A stretch of DNA of 64,000 nt from Stutzerimonas stutzeri (GCA_019056435.1 CP077644.1:17524-81523); one strand, 5' to 3'; positions 30,093 to 40,949 are shown, counted from the first letter of the stretch. Program-made: numbers and translations. Notes: generated by a model from the sequence alone, not told the origin.

Positions 30093-32053
30093 CAGGCACC
30101 TCCACCGAACAAGGCGAGCTCCTCGGGTGCGACATCGACGTCAAAGATGAGGTTCTGCACGCCCGAGATGCTGAGGACGACGCGTCCGGTCTCGAGCGAG
30201 GGGATGATGCGCATCTCGGAATTTGAGAGTTGGCCATCAAACACCGTCTGGACGATCGGGATGCTCTCCGCGTCCTGCTCGCCGATAATCTTGTATTGCG
30301 TCAATTGGAAGAGCGACTTGACGTTCTCGGCGTTCTCGGACTTCGATCCGGCCGGCACGAAGTCGGGTGATCAAGTGCGACACGAAGAAGATGCCGCCGA
30401 AATACTTGCGCGCCTCGCGCATACAACGTTGCAGATACAGGATGGCCGGTTGGGCGATGTCGCGCGTGTTGATCGAGTGGTGCGCCTCGTCGATGACGAT
30501 GAGGTACTTGCATGCCTCCTCGGTCCGGAGCACACCCTGGTTATAGGCTTTCAGTTGACTCGAGCCGTTGGCAATCATCCCGTCCCACAGCATGTTCATG
30601 AGCGAGAACACCTGCGCCTGGAATACCTCGTCCCTGAGGCTCGTCAGGTTTCTTAGCGGGAACGAGACGATGAGTTCCTCGTCGAACCGGTCGATCGAGG
30701 AGTGTCCGTCGAAGATGTTTCCATAGTTGTGGACGAGGTTCGTGACGGCGAGCTCGATGTTTTCGAGACGCCGCACCCGGTTCGGACTGATCGCTTCTTT
30801 GATCGAGGTGCGTGTGTCGTCCGTGTAGAGCTCGCGACGCACGAGTTTTAAGAAGTCGGAGAACGCCGGGTACCGGTTCGCCGGGTGTGTCGTGATGGGA
30901 AGCACGCCCTGTTCGTCCCAGAGTCCGTGCCGGACGTAAAGATCCCGGAGCAGGATTTCGAACTCGTTCGTCTCTTCCTGCGTCGCCGCCGGGTTGATGT
31001 AGTGATAGAACACGGCCATCTTTGACAGGTCGTTGCATGAACGAGAGCGCCTCGTTTGCACTGCCGTCGTTATTCGTCACGGTCTTATAGACATGGAGCG
31101 GATTGATGAGACCGGCCGACCCGTCGAGCGCGATTTCTTTCCCGCCGAGTTGCCGCACCAGGTCGGAGAACTCGCCCGTGACGTCGAGGATGCGATCTTG
31201 TTGCCCTTGATCGCCTGGTCGAGCACCGTCTTCTTGAGAAGTGTCGATTTCCCGGATCCCATCTTGCCGATCATGAGCGCGTTGTAGAACTTGCGTTGCT
31301 TGTCCTTGTGGAACAGGTCAAAGATGACGCTACCGTTCGTGTCGGTCGTCCCGTAATACGTGCCGGTCGCGTCCTGGAGCGACGTGAAGTGGAACGGATA
31401 GCCACCGGCGATGGAGAGGACGGGATCTCTTTCCCACGCCGTCGGTTCGGTAATTTCTGTTGCTGGTCATAGCTCGTGAACAAGCTTTGCCATTCCCATT
31501 CCTGTTCGTTCAGGAAGATCGTCGAGCGGAAGTTCCGAGCCTCGAGCTCCTCCATCACTTCCTGCACTTTCACCTCGAGCGCGTCGAGCGTCTTCGCCTT
31601 CACGTAGAGACGCAGATGCAGATATTTCATCGTCTCGCCCTGGGTGATCTGTTCGTAGAGCTCATTCAGTTCCTTATATGTCTCCCGGGCGTCGATGCGG
31701 TCGATATTGTCTTTGGCGTTCTCGAAGCGAGTGTTCTGTTCGGCCATCGACTTGTTGATGGTCTGGATGATTTCACGCTTGTCGGCCGTCCCGATGTCGA
31801 GCGTCGTCAGAACGCCCGGCATGTTCAGAATCGGTTCGAGCCAGTAGTCATAGACGAGCGACTGATATTTGTAGACATGGAGGCAAGACAGATAGCCGTC
31901 CCCGAGCCGGACGAAGTTGGCGTCGAACTTAATGCCGCCCTGTGGCTGGATCTTGGCGATGACGTCGGGATTGTAACCTTTCTCGATCTTGACGGTCTCC
32001 GGGTCCGATTGTTTGGATAACTTGTCACGCAGGCGCCGCCACATGCGCGTCAC
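30092..32053 (-). CDS. VirB4/ConE-like transfer ATPase, frameshifted
   Basis: The AAA+ motor of the type IV secretion system. Walker A is MIGKMGSGKSTLLKKTVLD and Walker B is YLIVIDEAHHSI; the C-terminus QLTQYKIIGEQDAESIPIVQ is typical. At least four indels (near 31420, 31180, 31050, 30370). About 655 residues when repaired. It lacks the usual N-terminal domain, which seems to be supplied by the preceding gene. Confidence 0.85.
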
Positions 32054-32061
32054 TCCTTTCT

Positions 32062-32692
32062 TCAGGCGTCGAGTTGCGGTTTCGTGTTCGGGTTGTTCAG
32101 CTGATAGAGCACATGGACTTTCTGGTCGAGCGTCAGCTCGCGCATCGGGTTCGAGCGGCGGAGCAGTTTATAGAGGTGTGTCTTCCGTTCGCGTAGCGTC
32201 CGCTCGTCGTCGGCATAAAAAAAGAGGAGATAATCGCGATTGGTGCGATGCTCCTCGAGGTATTCGAGCTCCTGCTTTTTTCTTCAACAAGAAGGGCAGG
32301 TAGGCCGGTGTCTGATTTTGTCGAATCTGTCGCTCGATGCTGATCTTCTGCCGCTCGAGACTGAGTGGCGTGTTCAGTGGCACGACCTTGAGCGGGTGCG
32401 TGTACGCCTGCAGGAGATAGGCGAGGGAGAACACGTCATGGTCTTTTTCCTCCTCGTTCAGTGAATAGATGTCCTTCGAGGTGAGCTGGACCATGTCGAG
32501 ATAGGTCCCGTCGCGCATCTCGAACGACTCGGTACCGGTGATGTCGACGACCGGCATCAGTTGGGCGACCGTCGGTTTGACGACGACCTTGTCTTTGACC
32601 TTCCGTTTCTCGACCACGTCCTGTTCGTCGAGCCAGGTGCCCGTAGGTCTCGGTCCCTGTAGCGTGTCTTCGATGAACGCCATCTCACTCAC
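32062..32692 (-). CDS. VirB4 N-terminal-domain-like protein, one frameshift
   Basis: MSEMAFIEDTLQGPRPTGTW onward, with FEMRDGTYLDMVQLTSKDIY and SLERQKISIERQIRQNQTPA resembling the CagE/TrbE-type N-terminal region of VirB4 proteins. An extra base near 32277 shifts the frame; the repaired C-terminus ends NNPNTKPQLDA at 32062. About 210 residues, nine bases before VirB4. Together they would make a split VirB4. Confidence 0.6.
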
Positions 32693-32984
32693 GTCCTTTC
32701 GTGTGCGCGTCGAGCGCGAGATAGGTGTCTTTCCGTTTGATGAGCGCGTAGTAGAGCGCGTGGACCATCCGCTTCTGCGGATTGGTCGCCGGCCGCAGTA
32801 CCATAAACAGCCCGAAGACGACGAGGAAGACCGTGAACGGGATGTGTAGCGCGGACGGGATGAACGGGAGCGTCACGAGCCGGAGCACGATGAGCCCGAC
32901 GAGGAACAGGAAGTCATGCAGATAGAGCATCTTGTTGATCTTCAGTTCGGTCGTGACCTCGTTTGGGATCCGGTATTTGCGCAT
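32685..32984 (-). CDS. VirB3/TcpE-like inner membrane protein
   Basis: 99 residues with two hydrophobic helices (LFLVGLIVLRLVTLPFI, VFLVVFGLFMVLRP) and the motif NPQKRMVHALYYALIKRKDTY, as in DUF5592/VirB3-like proteins that precede VirB4. Overlaps the next gene by eight bases. Confidence 0.7.
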   Translation of the reverse strand: MRKYRIPNEVTTELKINKMLYLHDFLFLVGLIVLRLVTLPFIPSALHIPFTVFLVVFGLFMVLRPATNPQKRMVHALYYALIKRKDTYLALDAHTKGRE

Positions 32985-33004
32985 GGGTCATCACTCCTTT
33001 TTCT

Positions 33005-34954
33005 TCATGTTGTCAGGTTTCGGTGGCGAGGTCGGATGATCCGTCGCGACTCTTCATGATTCTGTGTATGACGGTGTATCTGATTCTCACGCACCTGTTC
33101 GATGACCTCGGTCTCTATGTCGAGCACGGTGTCCTGATGGATGGTCCGTTGGGCGCGTCCTTGGCGTTTCTCTGTTGCCGCATCACTCGAATTCGCCGCA
33201 GATGACGAAGACGAGGATGAATCGTTTGAATTTTGGGCCTCATGATGTGTCGGTGACGTCGCGTCGTTTCGGGCTACCGATTCATTGTGACGGTGGTCTG
33301 GTCTTGATGCGGCATCAATGGACCCGGTAACCGGTTCGATAGTCGACGAAGTAGGGATTGGAGATTGACTAGAACTTGAATGATCGTGAACCGACTCCGG
33401 TCTTTTCGTCTCCGATGAAGTTGTTTGATAGTCGGGTCCACGTTCGATATTTGATTCCGGATTCGTCGCATGGATTGATTCTGGAGACGTGCGGTCCGAC
33501 GCTTCGTTCACGTGTTGGGAACCGTGCACTTCAAGCTCGGTTTCTTGACCGTTGTTTGGTTGCGCAACGTCTTGCGGAATTGTCGGTTTATCTTGTTCAG
33601 GTTGAGTGCGACTGGCGGTTTGAGCGGTCTGACCGATACTATCTGGCTCGGTTTGTCTTTCGATGTCCGCTCTTTGTGGAGCTTGGTTCGCCGCACTAAG
33701 CGGTGAGGCGTTATGCGGCACGGTGTTTGAATCCATCCGCGTCGTCGCGGCCTCATGGAGCGATGGCATCTTTGGTGCGCCCTGCGCGGCACGCGCGACT
33801 TTCGAGACCGCGTGGGCACCGGCCGAGGTCACGCCTTTCCCGGCGGCATAGGCGCCGAGCGCGACACCCCAGCCCCGTTTGAGCCCGGCATCGATTCCGA
33901 ACAGCCGCTCGACCATGTTCGGCCCGTCAATCAAGGCGACTGAGAAGGCGATGAGGGCGATCAGATAGGCGAACCCGTCCAACGTCTCCGCGAGATAGGC
34001 GGTCCCAATCGTGTACAGCTTGATGGAGACGAAGATCAGGATGATCACGAGGAACGTGTTCAAAATGCTTTGGATGACCTTCTTCGTCTTTTGACCACTG
34101 TGCAGGTCGGCAGGTGCGACGAGAATCGCCAAAACATAGTTAAAGGCGAGCTCGAACGAGAGGCGCGCCAGTTTATAAGCGATCGAGAACAGCGTGAAGC
34201 CCATGATTCCGAGTGTCACGAAGATGGTCAACCAGTTCGGCTGATAGCGGTAGTAATATTGGTTGTTCCATTCGACGCCACCTTGGTCGAGTTTCGAGGT
34301 TCCCATCGTTTCACCATTCCAGGTTAGTTTGGACTGAGAGATTTGTTCGCCAGTACTTCCCAAGCGAAATTCATTACTATCGAATACCTCGTTGATATCG
34401 ATATTTCGTAAATGACTTTGAGGCAGAGAGTTCAAAGCCTCACCTTCCAAATCGGAAAAATCGTTTCGGTCATATTCAATCAAATCATGAATGTTTTCTC
34501 GTAAAATCTGATTTGATATCGATTCACCGGAAGAGTTTTCGCCAGAGTTTTGAGTTGTGAAATCAATCGCGGTATCACTGAATTCACTTACTTGCGTCAT
34601 CGTTGGAGATAATAGTCCGAGAATGAGCAACGTGATAAACAGATTGATTAAAAATCCTTCCCGATCAAATTTCTTTTGAAAAATGATGAGGTAACCCGTG
34701 AATAGGAAGCTAGCGGCTAAAAGAACGTACAAAAAAGGTTGAATCGTAGAAACGAATTCAACCACTTGAGAGTTATTAAAAAATGTTTTAGTTAGTAATA
34801 TGCTGTCAGTCACTTTTTCAAGTCCATCAATTAATACTGCTAAGCCACGTATTAAAATCCAACCCATTGAGCGGAGGGCATCCAGTACCAATGTACTGAG
34901 ACTAAGGATATCAGTGAACTCTTGTAGCTTGTTTACGATTTCGTTATCACCCAT
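33005..34954 (-). CDS. VirB6/TrbL-like polytopic transfer protein
   Basis: 649 residues, intact. The N-terminal ~400 residues carry about six to seven transmembrane helices (LYVLLAASFLFTGYLIIF, LINLFITLLILGLL, WLTIFVTLGIMGFTLF, FLVIILIFVSIKLY, AYLIALIAFSVALI). The C-terminal third is a hydrophilic Ser/Thr/Gln-rich tail. It resembles conjugation transmembrane proteins of pLS20-like plasmids. Forms the channel core. Confidence 0.75.
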   Translation of the reverse strand: MGDNEIVNKLQEFTDILSLSTLVLDALRSMGWILIRGLAVLIDGLEKVTDSILLTKTFFNNSQVVEFVSTIQPFLYVLLAASFLFTGYLIIFQKKFDREGFLINLFITLLILGLLSPTMTQVSEFSDTAIDFTTQNSGENSSGESISNQILRENIHDLIEYDRNDFSDLEGEALNSLPQSHLRNIDINEVFDSNEFRLGSTGEQISQSKLTWNGETMGTSKLDQGGVEWNNQYYYRYQPNWLTIFVTLGIMGFTLFSIAYKLARLSFELAFNYVLAILVAPADLHSGQKTKKVIQSILNTFLVIILIFVSIKLYTIGTAYLAETLDGFAYLIALIAFSVALIDGPNMVERLFGIDAGLKRGWGVALGAYAAGKGVTSAGAHAVSKVARAAQGAPKMPSLHEAATTRMDSNTVPHNASPLSAANQAPQRADIERQTEPDSIGQTAQTASRTQPEQDKPTIPQDVAQPNNGQETELEVHGSQHVNEASDRTSPESIHATNPESNIERGPDYQTTSSETKRPESVHDHSSSSQSPIPTSSTIEPVTGSIDAASRPDHRHNESVARNDATSPTHHEAQNSNDSSSSSSSAANSSDAATEKRQGRAQRTIHQDTVLDIETEVIEQVRENQIHRHTQNHEESRRIIRPRHRNLTT

Positions 34955-34974
34955 AGAATCCCTCCATTCAGAGG

Positions 34975-35382
34975 CTATTTAATGAAATTAGTGACTTGAT
35001 CCTTTAATTCATCTTCTGTAAGGGCAGATACATTTAATTCACGACTGATTTCACCGTCAGTCATCTCGTACAATCTGCCACCTTTAAGTTCAGGATGTTC
35101 TTGGGTAGAACGTTCTTCAAAATCTTCCCCATTAGGCTGAAACGGATTGAATAAGAGAACGTCTTTCTTTTTTTCCGTGGCGACTTCTCGCACAGTATCA
35201 ACGTAAGCCCCTTCATTACCTTGACTATCGCTGTCTACAAGAACGTATGCACTTTCTTGCTCAGTTTTAATATCTGCAATTTCTTCAACAGAAGTCGTAG
35301 AAAGATAATTCGAACTTTCGGCACCGCATGATGCTAAAAGTAACGAACTTCCGAGTAGGACACCAATCAAGATTTTCCTCAT
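34975..35382 (-). CDS. Transfer-region lipoprotein
   Basis: Starts MRKILIGVLLGSSLLLASCG with a clear lipobox (LLASC), so a lipid-anchored surface protein of ~115 residues after cleavage. GGAGGGG precedes the ATG. The frame is open upstream into the previous gene, which I attribute to a missing base. No further domain recognised. Confidence 0.75.
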   Translation of the reverse strand: MRKILIGVLLGSSLLLASCGAESSNYLSTTSVEEIADIKTEQESAYVLVDSDSQGNEGAYVDTVREVATEKKKDVLLFNPFQPNGEDFEERSTQEHPELKGGRLYEMTDGEISRELNVSALTEDELKDQVTNFIK

Positions 35383-35398
35383 AACGTTTACCCCTCCG

Positions 35399-35637
35399 TC
35401 AGACGATTTTCCCTTTAGTAGATCCGCGATTTTCAGGTTGACGCGGAAGTCAAACTTATCTATTAGTGTAACAGTTTTTGGGGTGTCTGAGGTGTCGTCT
35501 TGATAGACGGTCAGAAAGCCATCAGTCGTCTGGATATTGAGCACGTCGCCCAGTTCGAGGCGGACGCGCGTTTCGACGATCCTCGCGACGACACGTAATT
35601 CGTTCTGGATTCGCTTCTCTCTGGCACTCTCGGCCAT
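35399..35637 (-). CDS. Small hypothetical transfer protein
   Basis: MAESAREKRIQNELRVVARI onward, ~79 residues. As read, it fuses to the lipoprotein; one extra A in an A4 run would end it as LLKGKIV with a stop at 35399, just before the lipoprotein ribosome site. GAGGAGG precedes its ATG. No family recognised. Confidence 0.5.
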
Positions 35638-35651
35638 GGGTTCGGCCTCCT

Positions 35652-38012
35652 CTACGGTGTACCTTGCTTCAGTTTCTCGAGTCGCTTCGCGATCATCGTG
35701 CTCAAAAGCTCTTCTGGCTGTCGGTGATGTCGTAAACTCCTAGGTTCAAGTTCGTCTCGAACTCGGGGAGGGACATCCCGCCGATGTCATGTCCTTCGAA
35801 CATGGAGCTGAGGATGCTATCCTGCAACACATCACGTACCGTCAATGACTTGTCTTCTTGATTCGCTGGCGCGTTGCTTTCCGTCTCGTCTTCTTGCTTC
35901 GCGAAACGGATACGGATCTGTTCGAAGTCGAGACCGGCGTGACGGCATGGGATGTCGATGTCATGCAGGGAGCGATCCGTGTCAAAGTCGTCCGCCAGGT
36001 ATTCGTAACGATATTTCATCGCCGTCTTGCCGCTCAGGAAGATCGGATACGACTGGATACGTCGTTTCTTCGTGTCCTGACGCTTGATGACACGGATGAT
36101 GATCATCTCGCCCTCTTTGAGTCCCATGACCTCGGTCGCTGTCATGAGCCGACGGCCGTCCACGTTCTCCGTCTTCGATTTCTTGAGCGAGAACGTTTGG
36201 CCGGATCGCGATTTCGTGACGATGGTCGCCTCACCGAGCTTCTTCGAAATCAGTTCTGCGGTCGACTCGTCTGCGGTCAATAGATAGTGCGTGTTCCCAC
36301 AGTTGCCATCGATCGTCTTCCAGTCCCTCTCCGTACAGGTTCTCGAGTTGGGAGTAGGCCTGGATGATGAGATTGAATCGCATGTTCCGGCCGAGGCAGA
36401 CCGTGATGATATTGGCCATGCCCTCGATCGGCGGCATGTTGCCGAACTCATCGAGCAGGAAGACGACCTGACGTTCGCATTTACCCTGTTTTGTCTGCGA
36501 GGCGACCCGGGCGAGCGCCGTGTAAACCTGTTTGATGTAGAGCGACGCGATTACGTTGAAGGTCGGGTCATAGTCCGGGACGATGAGAAACACCGCCACG
36601 GGACGCATATGGTACATCACTTCGCGGATCTGTATCATCCCACCTATTGCGTAACGGAACCGTCCACTCTCCTCGTCATGCGCTTCCAGCTTGATCGTCG
36701 CAGTGCTTGAATCGATTGTGATCTGAACGACGTCTCCAGTTTGAAGCCTCGACGTGTGATATACGATGAAGCCGCCGTCGTCGTCCGTCGTGAGCGCATG
36801 GGTCGTCCCGTCGGGGAATCTGACCGTGAGCCGTGTCAAAGGCTCACTCCGTCCGCCGATCCAGCGGTTGAATCCGATGCGTCGCATGTCGAGCGAGTTC
36901 ATCGACGTCAGCTTCCCGGTCCCGTTCAACGTGAAGATGCCGAGCTTCGCATTCGTATTGGCCAGGATACTTGCTCGTGTCTGGCCACCGGAGAAGTGGA
37001 GCGTCGCGAACTGAAGCCGGGCCGGGTGGTTCTCCGGGAAGCGCTGAAAGAACTCGTCGAGTGCGGAGATCTCCTGTCCTTGTCGCGTCACCACCGTCCG
37101 TGATCCTAAATCCGAGAGCATGAGCGCGACGTTGTACATGTTGATCTTCTCCGGCGTGTCCTTCGCCTCCTCACAGAGGCCGAGGATGAGCGCCGTACAT
37201 AGGTCGATTGACGAGTTGGCCCAGAACGGGTCCCGTGCCTTCGGGTCATGGTACAACATGAAGGCGACCGAACGTGCATACTGCTGGGCGAGCGAGTAGT
37301 TCTCTTCTAAAAACGCGTCAATTGTCAGCTGTAACAGGTTGTACGACATCGATTGGAGCGGGTTCATCAGGTTTAACACCTCGACCTGATAGCCGCGTTG
37401 TTCGAGCGTCTCCTTCGAAGCGGCGAAAAGCTCACCTTTCGGGTCGTTGATGATCAGGCTGGCCTGGTCACTTGCCCGGCTGTACAGATCGATCGTCGAG
37501 AAGACGAACGTCTCGCCTTTGCCGGATCGGGTCGTCCCGATGACGAGGTTGTTGACGGGCGAGTCATCGATGAACAGCTCGTTCTTGACCCGTCCGACGG
37601 GGACACCGCCCAATCCGTCATACCGTTTCTTCCGGTCGGGGACGCGACGGTACTGTTGCTTCAATTCATCGAATGAGGTGAAGCGGGCGCTCCCTTTCTG
37701 ATTTTCTCGCATCCCGGAAGTTCAGCCATACCTTGCCGAACACGACCAGTCCGATGAACAGACTGAACGCCATCAGTCCGACCAAGACGGTCGAAGAGGG
37801 AAGACTCACCTCCAAGAACAAGGTGGGTGAGAGCGTCGGAATCATCGCCCCGGCCAACAGCCCGTCTTGTAATATCGGGGTCATGATTTGTCGAATGATG
37901 TTGTAGCCCCCGTTCAGCAGATAAAAATCCCGACCGGCAACACCAACAGGCAGAACAGGGCGGGGAAGATCAGACGTATCGGGAATCGTGGTGACAGAGA
38001 CTGAGTTCTCAA
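35652..38012 (-). CDS. VirD4/TraG-type coupling protein, frameshifted
   Basis: Brings the relaxosome to the channel. Two N-terminal transmembrane helices (LIFPALFCLLVLPVGIF and VLVGLMAFSLFIGLVVF), then NLVIGTTRSGKGETFVF (Walker A) and QVVFLLDEFGNMPPIEGMAN (Walker B). Shifts near 37920, 37715, 36320 and 35710; the end is ELLSTMIAKRLEKLKQGTP. The TTG start at 38012 follows AGGTGA. About 785 residues, longer than core VirD4 because of an extra ~80-residue insertion around RLTVRFPDGTTHALTTDDDG. Confidence 0.85.
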
Positions 38013-38026
38013 TTATTTCACCTACC

Positions 38027-39127
38027 TTAATCTGAATAAAGAATCATTTGTAACTCAACTTCTTCAGTAGCGATAGCGGCTTGAATCTTCTCACGGGCCG
38101 AAGTGTCCTTGCTAGAGGTTTTCTTCAGTTTCTCGTTTAGTTCATCTATAGTAACCGTAATGTCTTGGTACGTGTCGATTTTTTCTTGTACGTTAGGGTC
38201 GTTCGTCTTGGACGCCCAATCGTTCGCAACCTCGATGTCCCCGAGGTAGAGATAGGCGGTCACTTTCGCCGAGACGCGGGGAGCAGTCCATTCTACAATT
38301 TCCGTTTTGGCCACGGTCTCATGATCACGTTCCAGTGTGGCGATATCGAACGCGCCCTCATCGGTCGGATGTGACGCTTGGAAGTCCTGGAGCCGTTCCA
38401 ATTTCTCCTGATCGGATGGATCGAGCCCGGCCAGCTTCGTCTCGATCAGGATGGGGTCATCCGTGAGCTCGAGCGCTTTCTGGTCTTCTCGTTCTGCGAG
38501 ATAGAGGTCGACCAATAGGGAATCCTCTTCCTCGGACCGGTCTTTTCGTTCCAGTAAATCGATTAGTGAGGATTCCTGACCTTGGAGCGCCTGGTCGTAA
38601 GCGTCTAGCCACACCTGTTCGCCCCCGGTTACCTGTTCGGCGTGCGCCTCTTTATCGATGAACCATTGCGCGGCAGTGAAGAATGAGGTGAAGAGAATCC
38701 CGGCCGTGGCCGCCCCGTAGATGAGGCGGCGTTGCAGGCGGGTCAGCCGTGACTGATAGGTCGACGAGACAGTTGTGATTGGTTTAACGGACGGGCGCTT
38801 ATAGTCGTCCGGTGTCTCGGCCTCGATCTCGTCGAGGAGCCACATCTTCTTCGCGTTATCCTCTTTCTTCGTCCGGATTCGTTGCACGCGGTCCTTCACT
38901 TGATGGTACAGGTTCGGATAGGTGCCTTCAGTTCCGAACGTGAACGTCCCTCGATAGAGCAGTTCGTCTTTCTGGTCGAACAGCCGGAAGTCACCGGAAC
39001 AGCTCGTCCCTTCCTCGCTAAGGGCCTGATGCAGGTCATGGGTTGCGATGACCGCCTCGGCGAAGGTGAGCCGTTCATAGTTCTGGATCCGTGTGTCCGG
39101 CACGTCGGTGAATCGTACAAACAGCAT
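38027..39127 (-). CDS. Bitopic transfer-operon protein (EssB/YukC-like?)
   Basis: 366 residues, intact. Cytoplasmic N-terminal domain (~150 aa), one transmembrane helix (LIYGAATAGILFTSFFTAAQ), and a helical C-terminal domain rich in Glu and Asp. The layout recalls EssB/YukC scaffold proteins of type VII systems and conserved genes of pLS20-like transfer operons. This is a topology-based guess. Confidence 0.45.
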   Translation of the reverse strand: MLFVRFTDVPDTRIQNYERLTFAEAVIATHDLHQALSEEGTSCSGDFRLFDQKDELLYRGTFTFGTEGTYPNLYHQVKDRVQRIRTKKEDNAKKMWLLDEIEAETPDDYKRPSVKPITTVSSTYQSRLTRLQRRLIYGAATAGILFTSFFTAAQWFIDKEAHAEQVTGGEQVWLDAYDQALQGQESSLIDLLERKDRSEEEDSLLVDLYLAEREDQKALELTDDPILIETKLAGLDPSDQEKLERLQDFQASHPTDEGAFDIATLERDHETVAKTEIVEWTAPRVSAKVTAYLYLGDIEVANDWASKTNDPNVQEKIDTYQDITVTIDELNEKLKKTSSKDTSAREKIQAAIATEEVELQMILYSD

Positions 39128-39194
39128 CTCGTTCCTCCTCTCGTTTCAAGCAACAAAAAAAAGCCTTCCGATTGGAACGCTGCGTGCGTGTGCA

Positions 39195-39418
39195 TTAGAA
39201 TTTGATGTTCTGGTCGACCATCTCGGCGAGCGTGAACGCGCCCATGACGATGATCAGTCCGACGGCGCCCCCGACGAGCCAACCGACGGCCTTCGAGCGG
39301 CCACGATCCCCGCCGAAGATGAAGTAGAAGCCCCGATCGCGAAGGCGATGGCCGCGGCGATGACGGCGAGTCCCTGGAAGAACTGAAGCAAGCTGAGCCC
39401 TGTCTCATTGAGTCCCAT
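39195..39418 (-). CDS. VirB2-like pilin/channel subunit, one frameshift
   Basis: MGLNETGLSLLQFFQGLAVI then, after a one-base shift near 39325, GFYFIFGGDRGRSKAVGWLV ... MGAFTLAEMVDQNIKF. About 75 residues with two hydrophobic helices split by a short basic loop, the TrbC/VirB2 layout. Missed by simple ORF calling because of the shift. Confidence 0.65.
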
Positions 39419-39430
39419 GTCGTTCCCTCC

Positions 39431-39622
39431 TTAGTCCTGGTGCGCCGGCGACTTGAAGCTGAGCTTCGCCTCGAGCGCCTCCAAAATGAGTTCCTGGTTG
39501 TCCTGGATGACCTGTTGATGTTGCTCGTCGAGCCACTCCTCGTAGTCCTTTCCACGGATGCGTAAGAGTTTCTCGGCGAAGCTACGGTTCTGTTTCTGTT
39601 CCTTTGATGCCACAGTACACAC
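39431..39622 (-). CDS. Small hypothetical protein at the head of the transfer operon
   Basis: 63 residues, MCTVASKEQKQNRSFAEKLL..., charged and helical. 12 bases upstream of the pilin-like gene. The 290 bases between it and the XRE gene hold no gene and probably the transfer promoter. Confidence 0.5.
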   Translation of the reverse strand: MCTVASKEQKQNRSFAEKLLRIRGKDYEEWLDEQHQQVIQDNQELILEALEAKLSFKSPAHQD

Positions 39623-39909
39623 TTCCTTCCCTTGATCTCGTGATGTGCGAAGACATCATTAAGGACAGTCGGATTCGGTGCGGTGGGTTTCTAGCCGTTT
39701 CCCCACGAACTCCGCTCCTCATGAATCTAAAGAGCTGTACAGGGTTTTTCGATGACCCGGAACGATGCGGTGACCTTGTGGCGAGTTTTAGGCGACTCTC
39801 GCCGAACCATCTGTGCGTAAATCCCGCTCACCCGGTCACTGATGAGGGACACGCCGGTATGTGATTGGAGGAGACCATCCTTAAGGATGTGCTGCTGCGC
39901 CGGTGTCGG

Positions 39910-40395
39910 TTATTGTCGAACGTTTTTCCGTTTCTTGACGTGGACGAGCTCGTCGTCCGGGTTCTTCCGTTTGGCGAGCACGTGGGCATCGCTGACGACG
40001 GTACGGATCCGGTAATAGAGTTGTGTCAGTTCTACCGCCTCTCCGCTTCCTTTTTCGATGCCGATGAAGCCGTGTAACTCGTACGTCTTCCCGTCGAATG
40101 TGCGGACCGAGTCGGCCTGCGGCTCCTTCAAGTCGAACCGACGGCGCTCGAGCTTGGTGACGGAACTTTTTGCCCCGTATCCGAAGTCGATGGCGTCCCA
40201 CGGGACCGTCGCGAGCGTGTGCCCGAACGCACGGGCCAGATGATCGATGTCCGCGATCGACGGCACCGAGCGGTTCTGTTCATACTGGCTGATGGCGGGC
40301 TGTGAGATCTCCCCGAGTGTCTTCTCGGATAGTTCAACCTGTGACCAGCCCGAGAGCCGGCGGTTCTCCTTCAACCACTCCCCGAATCGATACAT
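39910..40395 (-). CDS. XRE-family transcriptional regulator
   Basis: 161 residues. The N-terminal Cro/CI HTH (WSQVELSEKTLGEISQPAISQYEQNRSVPSIADIDHLARA) is followed by a ~90-residue domain of unknown role. Located at the head of the transfer operon and divergent from another XRE gene, so probably a transfer regulator. Confidence 0.75.
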   Translation of the reverse strand: MYRFGEWLKENRRLSGWSQVELSEKTLGEISQPAISQYEQNRSVPSIADIDHLARAFGHTLATVPWDAIDFGYGAKSSVTKLERRRFDLKEPQADSVRTFDGKTYELHGFIGIEKGSGEAVELTQLYYRIRTVVSDAHVLAKRKNPDDELVHVKKRKNVRQ

Positions 40396-40730
40396 AAGCC
40401 TTCCCCTTTCTGTAAACTAGAGCGGCGACCAAACAGATGTTTCCTTTTGTTGGTTCCAATATAACAGGATTAGGTCCAAAATCATCAGTTTTCTGATATG
40501 TCAGAAATTTTACATTTGGCGGTTCTTGTCGAATCCTTTCTGCGCAAGGGTTTTTAGGCAACAGAAACTCAATATCTTTTGTTTTGTAGCACAATTGTAA
40601 AAAAATAACGCTTTTAATATAGAAAATGATGACAAATACTTCGATTTCAAGAGATTGTGGTAGGGTAGAGGAATAGACAGATCCGTAAAGAATAAGGATA
40701 AATAGAGTACTTTGATCGTGAGGTGAGCAA
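40396..40730. promoter_or_regulatory. Intergenic region between two divergent XRE regulators
   Basis: AT-rich 335 bp with no gene. Likely promoters for both regulators; no operator repeat stood out. Confidence 0.4.
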
Positions 40731-40949
40731 GTGGAATTGAACGAGGCAATTATTGAGCGGATGAAAGAACTGGTGCTGACCGTAACATGACCATCCATCA
40801 AGTCATTCAAAAAGGTGGATTGAATCAAGCAACAATTTCAGAGTTGATGAGTGGCCGCACAAAGCATCCAAAAGTAAGTACGATACAGAAGTTTTGTAAA
40901 GGGCTTGAGATTACCCTGAATGATTTTTTGCTGATGAACGTTTTCAATA
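40731..40949 (+). CDS. Small XRE-family regulator, frameshifted
   Basis: GTG start after GTGAGGTGAG. The HTH reads RNMTIHQVIQKGGLNQATIS then ELMSGRTKHPKVSTIQKFCK, GLEITLNDFF. One base is missing near 40775 and one T in a T6 run near 40927; the repaired end is ADERFQ at 40949. About 73 residues, a typical stand-alone Cro-like repressor. Confidence 0.65.

Noticed and set aside
28985..37700. Many plus-strand open frames opposite the transfer genes
   Set aside because: They mirror GC-rich coding sequence, lack ribosome sites, and the minus-strand frames carry clear protein motifs.
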